DNA from: CAIQPO01 sp964648275
GTDB taxonomy: Bacteria > Patescibacteriota > Microgenomatia > UBA1400 > MFAQ01
Reading direction: 5' to 3'
DNA length: 15,396 nucleotides
Assembly (NCBI GenBank): GCA_964648275.1
Contig: CAZYOB010000021.1
Span: 1-15,396, forward strand
Under the pieces are notes generated by a model. It was not told the DNA's origin and did not search any database. It saw nothing but the letters and a program-made list of their open reading frames with translations. Shown in pieces: positions 12,402-15,396 of this stretch; position 1 is the first letter of the stretch; each line of letters opens with the position of its first letter. The position numbers and the translations under genes were made by a program.

Positions 12402-13814
12402 ATGAAGTTTATCCTCAAATATTGGGTCTTTCTCATGGCTGGGATTTCTATCTTGCTTTTTTTATGGTTGAGATTTAATTTTATCGGAACTTCATTTGAC
12501 TTTACCGGGGATCCGGGAAGAGACATGTTAGTTCTCTGGGATTGGAGAGAGAGCGGTAAGCCCCCCCTACTTGGCCCGCAAACAAGTGCCATGCCGATAA
12601 ACCAAAGTGCTGTCTATTTTTACATGCTATATCCGGCATTTTTAATTATGAACGGCGATCCTATCAGCGCCAATATAACTGTGGCGGTTTTCTGGATCGT
12701 GTCTCTATTGATTGGGTTGTGGGTACTGAGGAAAAGACCAGATCTTCAATGGGTGTCGTTAATCGTCTTTGCACTTTCGTCAATCCATCCAATATTTGTT
12801 TCGCAAACTAGAGAGGTTTGGAATCCATCCTTTCTTCCCCCATTGATAACAATCGGAATAATTTCTCTCTATTTGTTAAAAGAAAAATTCACTTACAAAC
12901 GACTTTGGATGTTCGCCCTCTCAATGTCTTTGGCTGTATCGCTTCATTTCCCGGTTGGTGCGTTGGCTGTTGCTTGCCTGATTTATGTGGCGATATTTTT
13001 TAAAGAGAAAAGATTTCTTGTTTTAATTGCCTTGATAATGGCCATACTGTTTTTCAACCTACCTACAATTGCGTTTGAAGTGCGGCATGACTTCCTGATC
13101 ACAAAAAGTACTTTGAGCGGTAATTGGATCGGAACGGAACAATTTACCAGAATTGACAATCTCAATATGTTGATTAAGTTTTCTGGCGGATTGTCAGGGT
13201 GGTGGGCAAATGTCTTATTATTTCTGGGGCTGGGATTTTTTGCCATACAGAAGATGCTGCTCAAGAACGACTCGCTTACCAAAATGGTCGGCTTATTAAT
13301 GATACTGTTCGTTGCTATTACGATTGCATCCAAGATGGCATTTCATTCCCATTATGCATTCGGGTTTGCCGTTTTGTTATTTTTTCTTATATCCCAGCTG
13401 CCGACCAAAATCTTTCTATCAGTATTGTTGTTGCTTGAAATTGTCTGGCTTAATCCCTCACAGACCGACAAATACTTTTCCCCAGCAAGAAGACCAATTG
13501 AAGAAATGAGTAATTGTTTTGAAAAGATATGTTCATCAGAAGCCGACCCATTATTTGTTTCCGTGCAATCGGGAGTGAGTCCATTCCACGTGGGATACGA
13601 GTTCCGTTATTTAATGAAGAAAGCCGGTTGTCAGGTTAGATACATTGAAAGAGAACCGACTGCAGCAACTAAAATGGCGGTCGTTGTCGACAGCTCGAGT
13701 TATGAGCATAGGAAGACGGGCTTCGAAGAGTTAACGATATTCGGGGATTCCGAAGTCTCAGCTCAATATACTTGTAGCAAAGACTTCGGAGTGGTGGTAC
13801 TAAAAAGGAACTAG
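12402..13814 (+). CDS. GT-C type membrane glycosyltransferase
   Basis: A 470-residue protein with one N-terminal membrane segment (about residues 5-24), then a loop with the acidic motif DPGRD typical of GT-C transferases (PMT/ArnT-like), then about nine or ten hydrophobic segments, and a soluble C-terminal domain of some 120 residues. Such enzymes transfer a sugar from a polyprenyl-phosphate donor on the outer face of the membrane. LHFPVG and REVWNPSFLPP are likely conserved lumenal-side motifs. The start codon is 6 nt from the shared -10 element. The stop overlaps the stop of metK by 4 nt on the opposite strand. Acceptor and sugar are unknown. Confidence 0.85.
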   Translation: MKFILKYWVFLMAGISILLFLWLRFNFIGTSFDFTGDPGRDMLVLWDWRESGKPPLLGPQTSAMPINQSAVYFYMLYPAFLIMNGDPISANITVAVFWIVSLLIGLWVLRKRPDLQWVSLIVFALSSIHPIFVSQTREVWNPSFLPPLITIGIISLYLLKEKFTYKRLWMFALSMSLAVSLHFPVGALAVACLIYVAIFFKEKRFLVLIALIMAILFFNLPTIAFEVRHDFLITKSTLSGNWIGTEQFTRIDNLNMLIKFSGGLSGWWANVLLFLGLGFFAIQKMLLKNDSLTKMVGLLMILFVAITIASKMAFHSHYAFGFAVLLFFLISQLPTKIFLSVLLLLEIVWLNPSQTDKYFSPARRPIEEMSNCFEKICSSEADPLFVSVQSGVSPFHVGYEFRYLMKKAGCQVRYIEREPTAATKMAVVVDSSSYEHRKTGFEELTIFGDSEVSAQYTCSKDFGVVVLKRN

Positions 13815-14917
13815 ACCAATTGCTCCCAGGGGAATTCAGGACGACCAAAATGGCCATACCTGGCACTTGAGGAGTAGATAGGTCTAAGGAGATTCAATTT
13901 TTCCAGAATTCCACCTACCGATAGTTCCAGTAAGTTCCAAGCAAAGTCATCAATGACGTTTTGGGGTTTCTTGGTGGTGCCAAAGGTATCTACGGCTTTA
14001 CCAACTGGATCTTTATATCCAATGGCGTAAGCCAGTTGAACTTCGCATCGATCCGCAAGTCCGGCATTAACAATATTCTTGGCAATGTAGCGAGCAGCGT
14101 ATGCTGCAGAGCGGTCAACCTTAGTCGGATCTTTTCCCGAAAAACAGCCACCACCAATCCTGCCCATACCTCCATATGTATCAACAACTATCTTCCTTCC
14201 TGTTACTCCCGTGTCAGACGCAGGACCTCCGATCTCCCAATTATCGGTTCCGTTAAAAAGTAGCTGAGATGGCTTAATGGCGCTCATCTTGTATTTCTCC
14301 AGAGTAGGAAGAACAGCCAGCCTGTAGAGCATTTCGGCAACGTCAGCTTTTTTGGTGAGAGGGTCATGAGGCTTGGCCAGAACTACATTTTCCACCGATA
14401 CAGGTTTTCCGTTTGAGTCGTATTTAACGGTCACCTGAGATTTACCATCTGGTCGTAAAAAAGGAAGTTCTTTCCTGGCAAGATCATCCATTGCCTTGGA
14501 TAACTCATGTGCGAGAGTAATGGGTAACGGCATGAGATTTGTAGTTTCGTTAGCTGCATAACCAAACATCATCCCCTGATCTCCGGCTCCCCCATCATCA
14601 ACTCCCATAGCGATGTCGGGAGATTGGCTGTGGATGTACACTTCGATATCAGTCTCAGGACCGAAATTATATTCTTTATTGGTGAATCCCAAATCTTTGA
14701 TGACTCCCCGAGCGATCGCTTCGTAATCGATCTCTTTAGGACAGGTTATTTCCCCAGCTAAGACAAGTTTGTTGGTGGTCACCAAGGTTTCACAGGCAAC
14801 ACGGGACTTGGGATAGAGTGATAATGCTTTATCCAACACAGAGTCGGATACCTGATCACAGATTTTGTCCGGATGTCCGGCACAAACGGATTCAGATGAG
14901 AAAAGAGAATAGTTCAT
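13811..14917 (-). CDS. metK: S-adenosylmethionine synthetase
   Basis: A 368-residue methionine adenosyltransferase, which makes SAM from ATP and methionine in the cytoplasm. Diagnostic motifs are SESVCAGHPDKICDQ at the N-terminus (ATP/methionine site, His15), GAGDQGMMFGYA (ATP loop), and GGGCFSGKDPTKVDRSA (phosphate loop). Length is close to the family norm. ATG 14917 is chosen because it begins the conserved N-terminus and has AGAGGA at a normal distance; the frame extends 15 codons further into the leader but without support. The gene is headed by a SAM-I-clan riboswitch candidate, so it should be switched off when SAM is plentiful. The last 4 nt overlap the convergent glycosyltransferase gene. 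Confidence 0.97.
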   Translation of the reverse strand: MNYSLFSSESVCAGHPDKICDQVSDSVLDKALSLYPKSRVACETLVTTNKLVLAGEITCPKEIDYEAIARGVIKDLGFTNKEYNFGPETDIEVYIHSQSPDIAMGVDDGGAGDQGMMFGYAANETTNLMPLPITLAHELSKAMDDLARKELPFLRPDGKSQVTVKYDSNGKPVSVENVVLAKPHDPLTKKADVAEMLYRLAVLPTLEKYKMSAIKPSQLLFNGTDNWEIGGPASDTGVTGRKIVVDTYGGMGRIGGGCFSGKDPTKVDRSAAYAARYIAKNIVNAGLADRCEVQLAYAIGYKDPVGKAVDTFGTTKKPQNVIDDFAWNLLELSVGGILEKLNLLRPIYSSSARYGHFGRPEFPWEQLV

Positions 14918-14924
14918 GATTTTT

Positions 14925-14945
14925 CCTCTTAATTTGTAATAGAGG
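14925..14945 (-). promoter_or_regulatory. Shine-Dalgarno-sequestering hairpin of metK
   Basis: On the minus strand CCTCT (14945-14941) can pair with AGAGG (14929-14925), which is the metK Shine-Dalgarno, around an 11-nt loop. It follows directly on the 3' strand of aptamer helix P1. When P1 is closed by ligand, this hairpin can form and block translation. CTCT could instead pair with the AGAGAG junction (15014-15009) in the free state, which would release the Shine-Dalgarno. Confidence 0.6.
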
Positions 14946-15021
14946 CTTGTCGTAAGTGGCACCGCGACTCAAGTGGTATTGGGCTCGGTTGCCGGCTCCT
15001 TTTAGGAACTCTCTTGACAGC
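14945..15021 (-). ncRNA. SAM-I-clan riboswitch aptamer upstream of metK
   Basis: The leader RNA carries the S-box core. P1 is GCUGUC (15021-15016) with GACAAGC (14951-14945), one bulge. The junction reads AAGAGAG, as in SAM-I. P2 is a short hairpin, GUUCCU/AGGAGC (15009-14995) with an AAA loop. P3 is GGC-A-ACCG with CGGU-GCC, containing the hallmark CCGGCAACC and GGUGCC sequences (14995-14987 and 14963-14958). There is no kink-turn in P2 and no P4 after P3, so the form is nearer to SAM-IV or SAM-I/IV than to classical SAM-I. AA in the P2 loop could form a short pseudoknot with UU in the ACUUAC linker. The metK context strongly supports SAM as ligand. Confidence 0.8.
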
Positions 15022-15028
15022 TTTTAAT

Positions 15029-15037
15029 ATATTAGCA
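15029..15037 (-). promoter_or_regulatory. Extended -10 promoter of the metK leader
   Basis: TGC-TAATAT on the minus strand (TG at 15037-15036, hexamer 15034-15029) predicts a transcript start near 15022, exactly one base before helix P1 of the aptamer. This agreement supports both calls. No good -35 is seen. Confidence 0.55.
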
Positions 15038-15048
15038 TGATACCGCAA

Positions 15049-15071
15049 CTTCCAGTACTACAATTTGGAAG
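15049..15071. repeat. Inverted repeat between metK promoter and the upstream gene
   Basis: CTTCCA (15049-15054) and TGGAAG (15066-15071) form an inverted repeat around 11 nt. It lies between the stop of the membrane transferase (15113) and the metK promoter. It lacks a T run on the minus strand, so it is at best a weak terminator; on the plus strand an AT-rich stretch follows. Confidence 0.35.
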
Positions 15072-15112
15072 TTATTAATTTTGAAATATGATAAGTTTTC
15101 TTTTGAAAAATC

Positions 15113-15396
15113 CTAGCCGATGAAATAACCTCGGGTAAATAGAGCAATGGTGATAATGGCAAGAATTGAGGAAATAATAAAGTAAGCTTTGTATAATTGT
15201 TTTGGCGCTTTCTCGAGGACCGTGGCAAAAAGTGCGAAGAGGGGGAATAAAACCATAACATATCTGGGCATGCTGGAGAAAGTACCTGTAAATGTCGGAA
15301 GAAAGAAGGAAAGAGCCACATAAACGAGATATGAGATCCTTAGCTTTTTTAGACCGTAAATAATTAAGGCTAAGAAACCGACTCCAGACAAGGATT
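15113..15396 (-). CDS. PIG-V-like membrane mannosyltransferase, C-terminal part only
   Basis: The last 94 or so residues of a polytopic membrane protein that runs in from the right edge. Three hydrophobic segments are seen, with the motif MPRYVMVLFPLFALFA between them and a short end, FTRGYFIG. The PRYV...FPLF pattern is typical of the C-terminal region of PIG-V and related GT-C mannosyltransferases, which use a polyprenyl-phosphate sugar donor. The frame stays open to the window edge, and the TTG near 15391 is likely an internal Leu codon. Together with the flippase and glycosyltransferase at 11126-13814 it suggests an envelope-glycan neighbourhood. Confidence 0.65.
   Translation of the reverse strand, partial: SLSGVGFLALIIYGLKKLRISYLVYVALSFFLPTFTGTFSSMPRYVMVLFPLFALFATVLEKAPKQLYKAYFIISSILAIITIALFTRGYFIG

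Noticed and set aside
14918..14962. Extra 15 codons at the start of metK
   Set aside because: They lie in the regulatory leader, overlapping the Shine-Dalgarno-sequestering hairpin and the end of the aptamer; the conserved protein starts at MNYSLF.
1..15396. CRISPR arrays, tRNA or rRNA genes, insertion sequences
   Set aside because: No regularly spaced repeats, cloverleaf with CCA-type acceptor, ribosomal RNA blocks, transposase motifs or flanking direct repeats were found by reading both strands.

Overview
The window looks like a piece of a small-genome, uncultivated bacterium, most likely from the Patescibacteria/CPR (Microgenomates-like). This is inferred from tightly packed and overlapping genes, several unrecognised proteins, membrane-embedded GT-C type sugar transferases, and several genes whose start codon sits only 6-7 nt after a -10 box. 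TGA is used as a stop, which argues against the recoded CPR lineages. A run of ten Ns (980-989) marks an assembly gap. No tRNA, rRNA, CRISPR array or insertion sequence was found.

Layout. (1) 1-1055, minus: the N-terminal part of a DEAH-box (HrpA-type) helicase with an N-terminal four-cysteine zinc-finger candidate. (2) 1195-5526: an accessory island. Two otherwise unrelated small proteins (1195-1536, and 4398-4862 on the minus strand) begin with the same peptide, MSQCCGKVP. The second has the residues of a PD-(D/E)XK nuclease and heads a three-gene operon with two unrecognised 386-residue proteins. The first is followed, across an intrinsic terminator, by a helical 149-residue protein. A divergent 197-residue protein flanks the nuclease. 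The arrangement resembles toxin/partner cassettes with a conserved leader, but that function is an inference. (3) 5648-8145: a two-gene unit coding for a nucleotidyltransferase/APH-type kinase fusion and a divergent nucleoside-diphosphate-kinase-like protein with a cysteine-rich tail. (4) 8218-11110, minus: a Nudix hydrolase and a znuACB-type metal ABC transporter. (5) 11126-13814: a polysaccharide flippase-like protein and a GT-C type glycosyltransferase, diverging from one palindromic -10 element. (6) 13811-15022, minus: metK under a compact SAM-I-clan riboswitch candidate with a Shine-Dalgarno-sequestering hairpin. (7) 15113-15396, minus: the C-terminal end of a PIG-V-like membrane mannosyltransferase.

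How the genes fit together. The right half is envelope and housekeeping: zinc uptake, lipid-linked sugar transfer and export, and SAM synthesis with feedback control. The left half is accessory and contains the candidates for something new: the shared-leader cassettes and the NTase-kinase/NDK-like pair. Start signals differ along the window. Helicase, cassette genes and metK have clear Shine-Dalgarno sequences, whereas Nudix, znuA, flippase, glycosyltransferase and the 197-residue protein appear leaderless.
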